DNA of 64,000 nt, taken from Bin87 sp965220095 (GTDB lineage Bacteria > Chloroflexota > Dehalococcoidia > Lucifugimonadales > UBA3495). How positions within the stretch are numbered: position 1 is the stretch's first letter; each line of letters starts with the position of its first letter. The notes beneath the pieces were generated by a model. The model saw only the letters and a list, made by a program, of their open reading frames with translations, made no database searches and was not told where the DNA came from. Made by a program: the position numbers and the translations under genes. Of this stretch, positions 1 through 9,217 are shown one piece after another. The DNA is taken from positions 1,736,001 to 1,800,000 of the forward strand of contig OZ244805.1 of NCBI GenBank assembly GCA_965220095.1, in the 5' to 3' direction.

Positions 1-1152
1 GTCTGGGCAACCTTCCTCGTGTACGAATCGGGCGGACAGGACAAGGGAGAGCGGCTGGCAGCCCAGTTCAGAGCGCTGAACATGCCCGCAGTAAAGGATC
101 TGGCCGGTATCCGTCTAAATAAAAATGCCGAGCTTTTTACCATAGCTTCTGGTAGGTATGGCGTCTTCCTGCCCGCGTTCGGCCTTTACATTCACAGAAA
201 CATTGGCTTCAGTCATCCAGAGTACAAAGGCGATATTAAGACAGTGGTTCAGCAAAACACTATCCCGAACCACTGTGCCTTGCAACGTGGGGGAGGATCA
301 TTTCAATATGGGACTGCGTTTTTGGAATACGTCTGCGTCAAGACGGCAAGATCCATTGATGATCCACCGGAGGGGACATTCGCGACAATCAGCATGGGCT
401 CTGAACATGTCTGTGCGTTGATGACAGACGGAACGCCGGTGTGCTGGGGATCGGAATCGGATGGCAAGTCCTCACCTCCGGCCGGAGCAAGCTTCACAAC
501 CATCAGCGCCGGATACGAGCACACGTGCGCCCTGATGGCAGACGGAACGCCGGTGTGTTGGGGAAACGACTTCCATGGTGAGTCTTCACCCCCAGCGGGA
601 GAGAAGTTCACGGACATAAGCGCGGGATTTTCCTACACCTGCGCGCTGAGACAGGACGGCACACCCTCGTGTTGGGGCTACGACCTTTTCCGAATGGCTC
701 CCGATTCAAAGGAACTCTTTTATTCGTCGAGATTCCGGGAGATTGACGTAGGAGAAACAAATGAGGCCTGCGGGCTGCTTGCGGACGGCGGGATGCTGTG
801 CAACAGAGGCCGTTCATATCAGATTGAACAGGAGGTTCATTCCATCAGCTCAGGTATAAACGCTAGCTGCGCGCTGCAGAGAGACGGATCGTCGTGGTGC
901 TGGGGAATAAATGATTTCACCCCGCCAGCCGGTGAGAAGTTGACGGACATAAGTGTAGGCTCGGCCAGTCTAGCCTGCGGACTGACAACAAAAGGCACGG
1001 CGGTGTGCTGGGGGAATTGGGCTTCCGTATTGCCGCCCGCCGGAGCGAAGTTCATAGACATCAGTGTTCCCTCTGCCAGGCGATCTTATAGCGGGTACGG
1101 CCACGTCTGTGCGCTTAGTGAAAACGGTGCGGCGGTCTGCTGGCGGCATTGA
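1..1152 (+). CDS. RCC1/BLIP-II-like beta-propeller repeat protein, 5' end outside the window
   Basis: The frame is open to base 1, so the N-terminus probably lies outside the window; a GTG at 19 is only the first in-window start. From about residue 110 the protein is a tandem array of roughly 40-residue repeats with the signature CAL-x2-DGTPVCWG, separated by Ser/Pro linkers (SSPPAG). This is the pattern of RCC1-type propellers. Two cysteines per repeat suggest a disulfide-stabilised secreted or surface protein. At least six repeats are visible before the stop. RCC1 folds are protein-binding scaffolds and no catalytic residues are expected. The stop codon overlaps the first bases of an amidohydrolase fragment, so its arrival may have replaced that gene's 5' half. 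Ligand and function cannot be told from the sequence. Confidence 0.75.
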   Translation, partial: VWATFLVYESGGQDKGERLAAQFRALNMPAVKDLAGIRLNKNAELFTIASGRYGVFLPAFGLYIHRNIGFSHPEYKGDIKTVVQQNTIPNHCALQRGGGSFQYGTAFLEYVCVKTARSIDDPPEGTFATISMGSEHVCALMTDGTPVCWGSESDGKSSPPAGASFTTISAGYEHTCALMADGTPVCWGNDFHGESSPPAGEKFTDISAGFSYTCALRQDGTPSCWGYDLFRMAPDSKELFYSSRFREIDVGETNEACGLLADGGMLCNRGRSYQIEQEVHSISSGINASCALQRDGSSWCWGINDFTPPAGEKLTDISVGSASLACGLTTKGTAVCWGNWASVLPPAGAKFIDISVPSARRSYSGYGHVCALSENGAAVCWRH

Positions 1153-1595
1153 CGCTCTCGTCGCTACGGAAATTGCCGAGGATGGCCATGAGAGCGGTGG
1201 CTTCTTTCGTGGGGGCCGGAATCATGGACCGCTACCCTTCCATCCGGTTCTCCATCCTGGAGTCCGGGTTCGGCTGGCTGCCCTTCTGGACCGCACGAAT
1301 GCAGGACCAGGTGGAATACATGGGCTACGTTCCAGAGTTGAAGCACACCATCACCGAGTACATGACCGGCGGCAGGTTCTTTGCCTCCATAGTGCTTCAC
1401 GAAGGCCCGGAGATGGTCAGGATGGTGTCCGATATGATGGGCAGCCATCTGCTGATGTACAGCTCCGACTACCCCCACCCGGAGACCCGGTTTCCGAGCT
1501 CGGTTGACCTGGTGTTGAATTGGGATGCCCTGGACAAAGACCTGCTGCCGAAGATCCTGTGGGACAACGCCGTGAGATGTTTCGGGGAGCCGTAG
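1149..1595 (+). pseudogene. C-terminal fragment of a metal-dependent amidohydrolase (Amidohydro_2 family)
   Basis: The recognisable part begins near 1185. It reads as the C-terminal third of a TIM-barrel amidohydrolase of the aminocarboxymuconate-semialdehyde-decarboxylase type: IMDRYPSIRFSILESGFGW, then a metal-site region with SSDYPHPE. Members of this family are usually 330-400 residues; only about 140 are present, and the N-terminal metal-binding HxH is missing. The apparent TTG start at 1149 overlaps the stop of the upstream RCC1-repeat gene and is probably not a real initiation site. The fragment is most likely dead. The stop codon at 1593-1595 lies at the centre of a perfect palindrome. 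Confidence 0.7.
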
Positions 1596-1614
1596 CTACG
1601 GCTCCCCGAAACAT
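1577..1614. terminator. Perfect 38-bp palindrome overlapping the amidohydrolase stop codon
   Basis: Bases 1577-1614 are a perfect inverted repeat (arm ATGTTTCGGGGAGCCGTAG, no spacer) centred on the stop codon TAG at 1593-1595. The RNA would form a very stable GC-rich hairpin between the converging amidohydrolase and MFS genes. There is no T-run on either side, so a bidirectional stem-loop 3' end is likelier than a classical intrinsic terminator. Confidence 0.6.
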
Positions 1615-1804
1615 GGTTCGTGGGAACCGGTGAAAATGATAAACGCCAAACCGGCAAGAATGCTTGACGCGGGACAAGTGGCGCACCGGCGACCGTTCGC
1701 AGACGACCCGTGTCCACGAATTGCTGGCGGTTATAGGCTGCCGGGTGTCGTATTCGTCGTTGCGGCGGTTCACTGTGAAGGGCAACTGAGGACCGCGCGT
1801 CGAG

Positions 1805-3034
1805 CTACACGCGCAGGCGGCGCAGTGTTGGCCGCCAGACCCCGAGCACAAACGCGACCGTCAGGTAAACGGCGGCTCCGCCCGAGAAGGCCGCGGTCCA
1901 GCTTAGGTACTCTGCAACCAGCGTCATGGGATAGGAGCCGATGAACATGAACCCGGCGGAAATGTACCAGACGCTCATCACTCTGCCCTGAAACTCCGTT
2001 GGCACGGAGAGTTGTAACACGGCCGTCCCCATTGGCACTATGCTGCCCATCCCGACCAGATACAATATCGCCCAGGACAGCCAGAACCAAGGTGACCAGG
2101 CCAGGCAGAAAAGGGATATGCCGAAAAGGAAGATGCAGGCCAGCAGCAGCCAGTTCTTATGGGGCGTGTTGCCCAACGACGCCATGATGACCGTGCCGGA
2201 CAGGGACCCAATGCCCGCCCCGGCCATCAGCAGCCCGGCTCCGCCGGCGCCGGTGTCCAGGACGAGTTTGGCGAAGGCGGGCAGCAGCTGGGCATAGGGC
2301 ATTGCGAAGAAGCCGAAGGCGAACCCAATGCCGATGACGGTGAAAGTGACCGGGTTTGACCAGCAGTACCGCAGCCCGCCCCACAGTTCGGACAGGATGG
2401 TCGAGCGCCGGTCCCGGGCCGCCAGTGGCACCCGCCGGACCATGAGCAGCGTTACCGTGCCAACGCCAAAACCGCCGGCGGCCAGGTATAGCGCCGGGGT
2501 TATTCCGGCCAGTTCGATGACGCCTCCGGCCAGGGCCGGACCCAGGATTCGTCCCGAGTTCATTACGGCCGAGTTCAGGACGACGGCGTTCATCAGGTCG
2601 TCGCGGTCCACCAGGTCGCGGACTATGGCCAGTCGGGTCGGGGTGTTGATGGCTTGGAAGGTGCCGAGGACGAAAGCCACCGCGTAGATGTGCCACAGGG
2701 CAACCAGCCCGGCGGTCTCCAGCACGGCCAGTCCAAGGACCAGGAGGCCCACCAGGGCCTGGGTCAACATCAGCAGTCCGCGCCGGTCGAACCGGTCGGC
2801 GAAGATGCCTCCGAACAGTACGAACCCCAGCGTGGGCATCCCGTAGAGGAAAATCATGAAACCCATGCGGGAGGCCGAATCGGTCAGTTCCAAGACCAAC
2901 CAGCCCAGGATGAGGAACTGCATCCCCCTGGCCCATGCCTGGGCGTTGGCGCCGATCCAGAACCAGCGGAAATCGCGGTGCCGCAGCGCACGGAAGGTCT
3001 GGAGCTTGCGTCCGATGGCCAGAATCTGAGCCAA
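1805..3034 (-). CDS. MFS transporter, EntS-like 12-helix exporter family
   Basis: 409 residues with about twelve hydrophobic segments, as expected for a major facilitator. The N-terminus (FRALRHRDFRWFWIGANAQ) and the loop 2-3 motif (GGIFADRFDRRGLLM) are typical of the MFS_3/enterobactin-exporter type, which export small molecules by proton antiport at the inner membrane. The ATG at 3034 gives a normal length for the family. It stands alone: the next minus-strand gene upstream (SWIM protein) ends at 3227, leaving a 190-bp gap with a 26-bp sequence that recurs at 9218. The substrate is unknown. Confidence 0.85.
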   Translation of the reverse strand: MAQILAIGRKLQTFRALRHRDFRWFWIGANAQAWARGMQFLILGWLVLELTDSASRMGFMIFLYGMPTLGFVLFGGIFADRFDRRGLLMLTQALVGLLVLGLAVLETAGLVALWHIYAVAFVLGTFQAINTPTRLAIVRDLVDRDDLMNAVVLNSAVMNSGRILGPALAGGVIELAGITPALYLAAGGFGVGTVTLLMVRRVPLAARDRRSTILSELWGGLRYCWSNPVTFTVIGIGFAFGFFAMPYAQLLPAFAKLVLDTGAGGAGLLMAGAGIGSLSGTVIMASLGNTPHKNWLLLACIFLFGISLFCLAWSPWFWLSWAILYLVGMGSIVPMGTAVLQLSVPTEFQGRVMSVWYISAGFMFIGSYPMTLVAEYLSWTAAFSGGAAVYLTVAFVLGVWRPTLRRLRV

Positions 3035-3133
3035 CTATTTCACCAGTTTTGCCGTTTCAGGTTCCTGTGGCGCTGCCTTTGCCCACGTGATCGGTAGGTT
3101 TTGGAACATCCGCCAAGTGCCGCATTGTACATC

Positions 3134-3159
3134 TGATTAACGACAAAAAGTCCTGCCGG
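3134..3159. repeat. 26-bp intergenic repeat, copy 1
   Basis: TGATTAACGACA followed by AAAAGTCCTGCCGG. Copy 2 at 9218-9243 matches at 23 of 26 positions. Both copies lie in gaps upstream of minus-strand genes. The role is unknown; it could be a remnant of a mobile or regulatory repeat. Confidence 0.5.
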
Positions 3160-3226
3160 TAGCGACGACTATCCTTGCCGGTCCAGATGGGCAATCATCC
3201 AGGCCTCCGGCGTGCGATAGCGCGGG

Positions 3227-4078
3227 TCATTCCGAGTCGAGGTACAGTTCCAACCCGACCTGAGACGCCCGGCCGTAGATGGCTTCCAGGGTCGGCAGGA
3301 ACTCTTCCTTGCCCTGCCAGAACGGGAACCGGCCCAACTGCCTGGGCAGCGAAGCCGTCTCCTCAGGCACGCGGGCCACCCCGATGAGGTCGTCGTCATT
3401 GTCGTCCCATTGGGGCTGGCCCCAGAATGCGTCGGGGTCGGCAGGCAACGGTTCCGGCGCCAGCGTCGGGGACATCCAGGCGCTGGCCTCGACGGACTTC
3501 CGCAGGTCGGGTCCTAAAAGCTCGTCCCGTTCGATGCCCCGCATCCTGAAAATGAGGAACGGGTCCCGGTCGAATTCCTCCCCCAGCAGCAGGTACACGG
3601 CTGCGATGTGCTTGCAGGGATTGGCGTAGTCAGGACAGGAGCAGTCCGTCTCCAGGTCGCTTTCCCGCGCCGGAAACAGGGACAATCCGACGTCGGCGAA
3701 CACGTCCTCGATGTTCTCCGGCATCCGGCCCGCCAGCAGGCTGGCAGCGAATACCGGCCGCTCGGCCAGGGCACCCTGGAGCCTCTGCCAATCCGGGCCC
3801 GGCAGCGTGGCGACCCCGATGCTGACTCGGTAGGGCCGCTTTCGGGAACCCTGCACGCTGGCCGCCACTTCCCCCGGCCGCACGTCGATGGACACCACCT
3901 GCCCCCGGCGGGCGTAGGACCGGCCCCGGGCGAGCCTGGACCCCAGGCTGACATTTTCCAGCGCCTGCACCCAGCGCTTGGCCCACCAGCTGGCGCCGAA
4001 GTCGCCCCGCTTTGATTGCGCCCGAATACCGCCCTTGGCTTCCCGGGGACGGGTGTACTCGTAATCGTAATAGACCAT
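3227..4078 (-). CDS. SWIM zinc-finger protein, partner of the SNF2 helicase
   Basis: 283 residues. The SWIM zinc motif is clear at residues 146-157: Cys146-x-Cys148 then Cys155-x-His157 (DCSCPDYANPCKHI). SWIM domains bind DNA or protein and often travel with bacterial SNF2-type helicases. The acidic C-terminal third is poorly conserved. The gene follows the helicase gene on the same strand after a 49-bp gap, so the two probably form an operon and act together in chromatin or repair-type DNA remodelling. The N-terminal YEYTRPREAKGGIRAQSKRG is typical of this bacterial family. Confidence 0.85.
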   Translation of the reverse strand: MVYYDYEYTRPREAKGGIRAQSKRGDFGASWWAKRWVQALENVSLGSRLARGRSYARRGQVVSIDVRPGEVAASVQGSRKRPYRVSIGVATLPGPDWQRLQGALAERPVFAASLLAGRMPENIEDVFADVGLSLFPARESDLETDCSCPDYANPCKHIAAVYLLLGEEFDRDPFLIFRMRGIERDELLGPDLRKSVEASAWMSPTLAPEPLPADPDAFWGQPQWDDNDDDLIGVARVPEETASLPRQLGRFPFWQGKEEFLPTLEAIYGRASQVGLELYLDSE

Positions 4079-4127
4079 GGCGTTCAGTCCTGCATTGCGC
4101 GGGCTAAGGTGTTTATCCCCACTGGTT

Positions 4128-7100
4128 TCAGGCGACGGCCGCTTCCGGGCTCAGGCTCAGGACGTCTCGCAGTTCGTCGTTGGACAATTCGGTCAGCCAG
4201 CCTTCGTCGGTCCCTACTACCCGTTCGGCGTTGGCCTGCTTGGCCTCAATCATCAGGTCAATCCGCTCCTCCAGGGTGCCGGCGCACATAAATTTGTGCA
4301 CCTGGACGTTGCTGGTCTGGCCGATGCGGAAGGCGCGGTCTGTGGCCTGGTTCTCCACGGCGGGGTTCCACCAGCGGTCGTAGTGAAAGACGTGGTTGGC
4401 CGCCGTCAGGTTCAGCCCGGTGCCGCCGGCGCGCAGCGACAGGATGAACACTGGCGGCCCGATCTTGACGTCCTGGAACCGCTCCACCATCCGGTCCCGC
4501 TGACGCCGGGAGACCCCGCCGTGCAGGAACAGCGCCTCTTTGCCAAACGTGTCCTGGATGTGCCGTTGCAGGATGCCGCCCATCTCGGCAAACTGGCTGA
4601 ATATCAGGGCGCGGTCGCCCACCGCGATGATTTCCTCCAGCATATCCTGCAGCCGGGCCAGTTTGCCCGAACGTCCCCCGATGGCGGAGTTGTCTCCCAG
4701 CAGCTGCCTGGGGTGGTTGCAAACCTGCTTCAACTTGGTCAGCGTCCCCAGTATCGCGCCCCGGCGCCCGATGCCTTCGGCCTCTTCCAAAGCTTGCTCA
4801 GCCTCCCGCAGCACCGCCTCGTACAGGGTAGCCTGCTCTCGGGTCAACGTGCAGAACTCCTTGGTCTCCACCTTCTCGGGCAGGTCGGTGATGATGGCCC
4901 GGTCGGTTTTGAGCCGCCGCAGGATGAAGGGGCCGGTGGCCCGCTGCAGCCGTTGGGCCGCGCCCTCGTCCCCTTCGGCCTGGATGGGTATGAAGTAGTT
5001 GCGTTTGAACTCACCCTCCGTTCCCAGCAGGCCCGGGTTCAGGAACTGCATCACCGACCACAGGTCGCCCACGTGGTTCTCCACGGGCGTGCCGGTCAGG
5101 GCTACCCGGTAGTCGGCGCCCAGCGACCGGGCGGCTTGAGCCTGCCGGGTGGCCGGGTTCTTGATGTTCTGGGCCTCGTCCAGCACGATGCCACGCCACG
5201 GCACCTCAGCCATGAACCGGATGTCCCGCGTCAGCACCCCGTAGCTGGCCACGACGATGGCGTGCTGACGGGCCGCCTCAACGAATTCGGCGTCCCGCCG
5301 GCGGCCCGGACCGTGATGCACCATCAGCGGCAGGTCGGGCGTGAACCGGGCGGCCTCCTTGCGCCAGTTGTTGAGCACCGAGGTCGGGCAGACCAACAGC
5401 GCCGGTTCCTCCGCGCCCTCCCGGCGGTCCTGCTGGATGGCGGCCAGGGTCTGGACCGTGTTGTGAGTTACCACAAAATGGTCTGTGAGGTATAAGCCAT
5501 CGGCATTTGCGACCTTGATACATTGCGCCTCTGCTACCCGAGACGGTTCAACCGATTCGATACGCCGCGTCGGCGCATACTTGCTCCGGAAGTTGGGGAA
5601 GGCATCCCGCTTGCGTGTCAGCCAGAACGGTTGCACTGTGCTGGGCAAGGATAAAGTCAGTACGTAAGCGTCCCGGTGAGTGGTTGGCTTGACCCGTATT
5701 CGCGCGGTCCCGCCAAGACTCTGCGCCAGAAATCTGATGTCATCCGACAGTTGAGATGAGGAGGTGCTGATAATGGCTGCGTTGCCCCTGCGGGCGACCT
5801 GTACGTATCCGTCAGTGTCCATTAGCCCGTGCAGCAACTCCAGCCGCTCTGACGAGCTGGCCGTCAAGTAATCTCGCGGAATGAATTTCTCATGGCTGTA
5901 GCATTCCATCAGCCCCAATTCGTGGACTATGGCAATCAGCGCATTGGGAGCTCCGGCTCTTTTTCCAGATATTCGATAGTCACAACGCTCCGGGTCGGCA
6001 TCGGCCTTGAGTAAAGACAAGTCGGCGCTCACCTGAGTTATTTCACTGGAAACGCGCTGGATAACCTCAGGGTCCGAGCTGCTGAAACGGACATGGTGGT
6101 TTCGAAAACTTCCATCACCCAGCAGTGCGCCCATCAAATACGGCGGCATGGGCAATTCCGTATCCCGAGGGGCGAAAACCACCGGCGCCGTTACCAGCGG
6201 TATCTCCCACTTTCGATTGCCGGCCGCGTCATGGATACCTCGCTCCATGATATCCGCCAGCCTCAAGGTCTGTGACGGCGATTTGCGAAACTTCCAATTG
6301 CCGGTGGTCACTGTCCACAAGTGCTCCGCGCAGCACTCTACGTCCGTCCCGTCCGAAAGCGTCACCCGGTATATTTGCTTTGGCCCTTGCGGATACACGC
6401 TTATGATTGCGGTGGGGTGGCCGTCTCCCCCAATTACCAGGTCGCCAACCAACAGCTCTCCCATCCGACGATAACCCGCAGGCGTCAAGACCGGCGCGTC
6501 CAGCGGTTGCGCCTTGCCCAGGCCCATGTCGTCGGCCAGGCAGGCGCCCAACCCCCAGCGCCGCAGGAACGCCAGCCAGGAATAGCCCCGCTGCTGGTAG
6601 GGACGCAGCGTCCCGCAGAACCCTTCAGGCGTTTCCAATTCCTGGAACTCGGCCCGTCCGGTGAGCTGCCCCAGCAGGTCATCCACCCAGCCGCTGGCTG
6701 CCACACCGTCCACGTCCAACCCGCCCGGCGTCTCCCCGGAGCCCACCGCCAGCCGGATGACGTCCTTCAGCGTGGTCTCGCCCTTCCGGTTCCAGAAATC
6801 CAGCGCCGCCCGGATCTCGCTGGCGTTGAGCTCCACCCATTGGCCGCGCAGTCTCACCAATGGCGTTTTCAGCTGGGCCAGCGCCTCCAGTTCCCGGGCG
6901 GTCATGACCTGGTCCCCCAACGCCACCTCAAGGTTCAGCTCCAGCATGGTGGACAATGACACGCCGCCCCCGCCCTGCATCTGCGGGGTCTTCACGTTGG
7001 CCCGGATGGTTGGCCTGGTCTTGGTTCCCCGTCGGGTCCACCACGCCGGCAGGATGATGCCGTAGCCGGCTTCTTCCAGCGCGATGGATTCCCCGGTCAG

Positions 7101-8294
7101 GAATTGGTACGCCATGGCGGCGTCCAGCTTCCGGCCCGCGGGCCGTTTTCGGTGCAGGCTGTCGGCCACGCCGGCGCAGATGCCGCTGGCCTGACCCAGG
7201 GACGCCAGCAGGAACTCCCGGGGGTTGAAGCCGTCCCGTTCCAGCTCACGGACCCGCTGGTCGCCGGATTTCCAGACCGCGCTGGCGGGCAGCAGCAGGC
7301 TGCGGTCTGCGTGGGATTGCAGCAGGTAGCGCAGATACCACCCATCGCGTTGCGTTGGAACCACGTCGGGTTCATCGCCGGGCGGCTCCGGCGGTTCTTC
7401 AAGCCGGAAGCAGACCCGAAACGGCGCGCTGGCCGTCAAGGCAATGGGTCGCTGCCATTCCGCCACCTGCGCCCGCAGCTGCCCCAGTTCCTCCGGAGCG
7501 CCGGAGACCGCTCCGTCGATTGATTTCAGGCCGTGCAGCCAGGCGTCGTGTACGCTGTCGAAGGCTAACTTTTCGCGGCGGCCTTTGGGTGCAGTCACCT
7601 CCGGAGCGCCGTTGCCATTTCTGACCAGGCTGTCCGCGATCGCGGCGACGAAGGTCCTGAGGACGGTGGTCGCCGGCTGGTCGGGCGGTTGATCCGCGCC
7701 GGAGCCAGACAGCGCCCGGGCCGACGCCGGCATACGCTGGCTCAGCCGAGCCAGTCGCTCGGCGTCGGCTCCGATGAACAGCGGCACCCAGGCGGCGCGA
7801 GCGCCATCGGCGTCGTGGGTTGCACCCGGCAAGAACTGCTGCCGAGCCACCACCGCCGCCCCGAAGCGCACCGCCTGGCTCCAATAGGCCAGGTCCCCTC
7901 CGATGCTGACGCCGGTGGTCAACATCCCCTGCCCCTTGCCGGCCTGAAATATGGGGATGGCGTCCGCCGGAGACACTCGGTATGCCGGTATGGACCAGGG
8001 CATCAGCCTGGGCCGGGCCCTGGATCTGGACGGCTCTGCCACCAGAGCGCTGGATGGAACGGGGCTGCCGCCCCTGCTGGGCAGCCACGCGGTGGCGGAG
8101 ACGGCTTCGCCAGAGTCCGCCCGAAACCCGGGCACGGCACTGGCCAGAACGTTGACCAACTCTCCGTGGTCGGCGCAGTAGGGATGCTCATTGCCCGCCG
8201 GATCACCGGTTCCTTCGGGGCACAGTTCGTCCGGAGACTGCTCCGCCCACAGCAAGATACATCCGTCTTGCCAACCTCCGTGCAGTATGATCAT
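4128..8294 (-). CDS. SNF2-family DEAD/DEAH helicase interrupted by a class 3 intein
   Basis: 1388 residues as translated, 1037 after removal of the predicted 351-residue intein, which is normal for bacterial SNF2/Rad54-like ATPases. Residues 1-550 are the SNF2-associated N-terminal region. The helicase core follows with Walker A DDMGLGK split from its Thr by the intein (K594/T946), DEAQ box at 1039-1042, LTGTP near 1066-1070 and the motif VI-type QATDRAFRIGQ near 1316-1326. The protein should be a dsDNA-translocating ATPase. It precedes the SWIM zinc-finger gene by 49 bp. ATG at 8292-8294. Because the intein interrupts the phosphate-binding loop, activity requires protein splicing. Confidence 0.92.
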   Translation of the reverse strand: MIILHGGWQDGCILLWAEQSPDELCPEGTGDPAGNEHPYCADHGELVNVLASAVPGFRADSGEAVSATAWLPSRGGSPVPSSALVAEPSRSRARPRLMPWSIPAYRVSPADAIPIFQAGKGQGMLTTGVSIGGDLAYWSQAVRFGAAVVARQQFLPGATHDADGARAAWVPLFIGADAERLARLSQRMPASARALSGSGADQPPDQPATTVLRTFVAAIADSLVRNGNGAPEVTAPKGRREKLAFDSVHDAWLHGLKSIDGAVSGAPEELGQLRAQVAEWQRPIALTASAPFRVCFRLEEPPEPPGDEPDVVPTQRDGWYLRYLLQSHADRSLLLPASAVWKSGDQRVRELERDGFNPREFLLASLGQASGICAGVADSLHRKRPAGRKLDAAMAYQFLTGESIALEEAGYGIILPAWWTRRGTKTRPTIRANVKTPQMQGGGGVSLSTMLELNLEVALGDQVMTARELEALAQLKTPLVRLRGQWVELNASEIRAALDFWNRKGETTLKDVIRLAVGSGETPGGLDVDGVAASGWVDDLLGQLTGRAEFQELETPEGFCGTLRPYQQRGYSWLAFLRRWGLGACLADDMGLGKAQPLDAPVLTPAGYRRMGELLVGDLVIGGDGHPTAIISVYPQGPKQIYRVTLSDGTDVECCAEHLWTVTTGNWKFRKSPSQTLRLADIMERGIHDAAGNRKWEIPLVTAPVVFAPRDTELPMPPYLMGALLGDGSFRNHHVRFSSSDPEVIQRVSSEITQVSADLSLLKADADPERCDYRISGKRAGAPNALIAIVHELGLMECYSHEKFIPRDYLTASSSERLELLHGLMDTDGYVQVARRGNAAIISTSSSQLSDDIRFLAQSLGGTARIRVKPTTHRDAYVLTLSLPSTVQPFWLTRKRDAFPNFRSKYAPTRRIESVEPSRVAEAQCIKVANADGLYLTDHFVVTHNTVQTLAAIQQDRREGAEEPALLVCPTSVLNNWRKEAARFTPDLPLMVHHGPGRRRDAEFVEAARQHAIVVASYGVLTRDIRFMAEVPWRGIVLDEAQNIKNPATRQAQAARSLGADYRVALTGTPVENHVGDLWSVMQFLNPGLLGTEGEFKRNYFIPIQAEGDEGAAQRLQRATGPFILRRLKTDRAIITDLPEKVETKEFCTLTREQATLYEAVLREAEQALEEAEGIGRRGAILGTLTKLKQVCNHPRQLLGDNSAIGGRSGKLARLQDMLEEIIAVGDRALIFSQFAEMGGILQRHIQDTFGKEALFLHGGVSRRQRDRMVERFQDVKIGPPVFILSLRAGGTGLNLTAANHVFHYDRWWNPAVENQATDRAFRIGQTSNVQVHKFMCAGTLEERIDLMIEAKQANAERVVGTDEGWLTELSNDELRDVLSLSPEAAVA
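5460..6512 (-). other. Class 3 intein with LAGLIDADG homing endonuclease, in the helicase Walker A motif
   Basis: Helicase residues 595-945. The first intein residue is Ala595, not Cys/Ser, and the last is Asn945 in VVTHN followed by extein Thr946. The class 3 WCT set is visible: Trp660 in AEHLW (block B), Cys925 in AEAQCIKV (block F) and the +1 Thr. In this class the block F Cys is the initiating nucleophile. Two LAGLIDADG motifs are present, YLMGALLGDGSF (719-730) and LLHGLMDTDGYV (820-831), so the homing endonuclease may be functional. Insertion exactly at GK/T is the usual site for inteins in P-loop ATPases. Confidence 0.9.
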
Positions 8295-8439
8295 CTGTCA
8301 ACTCCCGGATCCGTCCGGCGTTCCTGACACCAGCCCCATGGTAATGACAGTCGCTATTCCGATTCCCATACGGGATGCCCAGCGCGCCGTCGGAAGTCCT
8401 GGCACATCATGGACGCCGAAACGTGGCGTCGTCCGTACT

Positions 8440-8730
8440 CTACTCGCCGCCGGCCGCAGTGGGCAGGGCACGTATCTTTGCTCCCACCACCCGTTCCGCG
8501 ACCGCCAACTCGTACTGCGCTTGCAAGTTCAGCCAGAACTGGGGATCCATGCCAAACCAATGGCCAAACCTAAGGGCGCTGTCTCCGGTCACCGCACGCT
8601 TGCCGGCCAGAATTTGGCTGATGCGATTGGCTGGCACGTCAATCTGCCTGGCGAAACTCGCCGGAGATACTCCCCTCTCCTCCAGTTCATCTCTCAATAC
8701 ATCCCCAGGATGTACGGCTCGTTTCAACAT
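8440..8730 (-). CDS. higA: HigA-type antitoxin, XRE-family DNA-binding protein
   Basis: 96 residues from ATG 8730 (an upstream in-frame start at 8769 would overlap the toxin gene and adds no conserved residues). The sequence HPGDVLRDELEERGVSP, followed by a helix-turn-helix (ASFARQIDVPANRISQILAGK) and the C-terminal WLNLQAQYELA, is diagnostic of HigA/VapI antitoxins. It neutralises the adjacent HigB mRNA interferase and autorepresses the operon. It lies 16 bp downstream of higB, which is the order usual for this family (toxin first). Confidence 0.9.
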   Translation of the reverse strand: MLKRAVHPGDVLRDELEERGVSPASFARQIDVPANRISQILAGKRAVTGDSALRFGHWFGMDPQFWLNLQAQYELAVAERVVGAKIRALPTAAGGE

Positions 8731-8746
8731 TGTCGCCAGCGCCCCC

Positions 8747-9031
8747 TCAGTGATAGTCCACAATCCCAACGTCCGACGGTCCGGCCTGGCCCTCAGGCCA
8801 ACCGAAGCAGATGCGCCATTGACGATTGATCCGTACGGAGTACTGACCGGCCCGGTCCCCCCGCAGGATTTCCAGTCGATTGCCGCGCAATGCCCGCAGA
8901 GTGTCCACCGATCGGGCGGCGTTCAAAATCGAAAGCCGGCGCGCTGTCTGATCCTCAAAACCCTGAAACGCTACGACATATTCTCCGGGGCCGAATGCCG
9001 CGGTTCGTCGATCCCGGTAGCCCTGGGTCAT
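8747..9031 (-). CDS. higB: HigB-type toxin, RelE/ParE-superfamily mRNA endonuclease
   Basis: 94 residues from ATG 9031. The order FQGFEDQTARRLSIL, then GNRLEILRGDRAGQYSVRI, then NQWRICFGW-type and the end IVDYH matches the HigB subfamily closely and full length. Such toxins cleave ribosome-bound mRNA. First gene of a two-gene higBA operon with the antitoxin 16 bp downstream. An in-frame start 13 codons upstream exists but is not conserved in the family. Confidence 0.9.
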   Translation of the reverse strand: MTQGYRDRRTAAFGPGEYVVAFQGFEDQTARRLSILNAARSVDTLRALRGNRLEILRGDRAGQYSVRINRQWRICFGWPEGQAGPSDVGIVDYH

Positions 9032-9217
9032 TACATGGCCAGTGTAGGGAGAATTGACGCCTGACGTCAAGCATTATGAGACGGACCAACTTGGGTCACC
9101 ACATGGGCCAACCTCAAATCTTCACCCTGCCTTATTGATACTCATCGTGGTTCGCCCAATCGCCGTTACGTAAACCCGTTGTCGATTGCGGCACAAATGC
9201 CGATCAGCACGATCAGG

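Noticed and set aside
4077..5495. Long plus-strand open frame (472 codons) opposite the helicase gene
   Set aside because: It is antisense to clear SNF2 motifs, has Gln/Pro/His-rich low-complexity composition and no domain. Typical shadow frame in GC-rich DNA.
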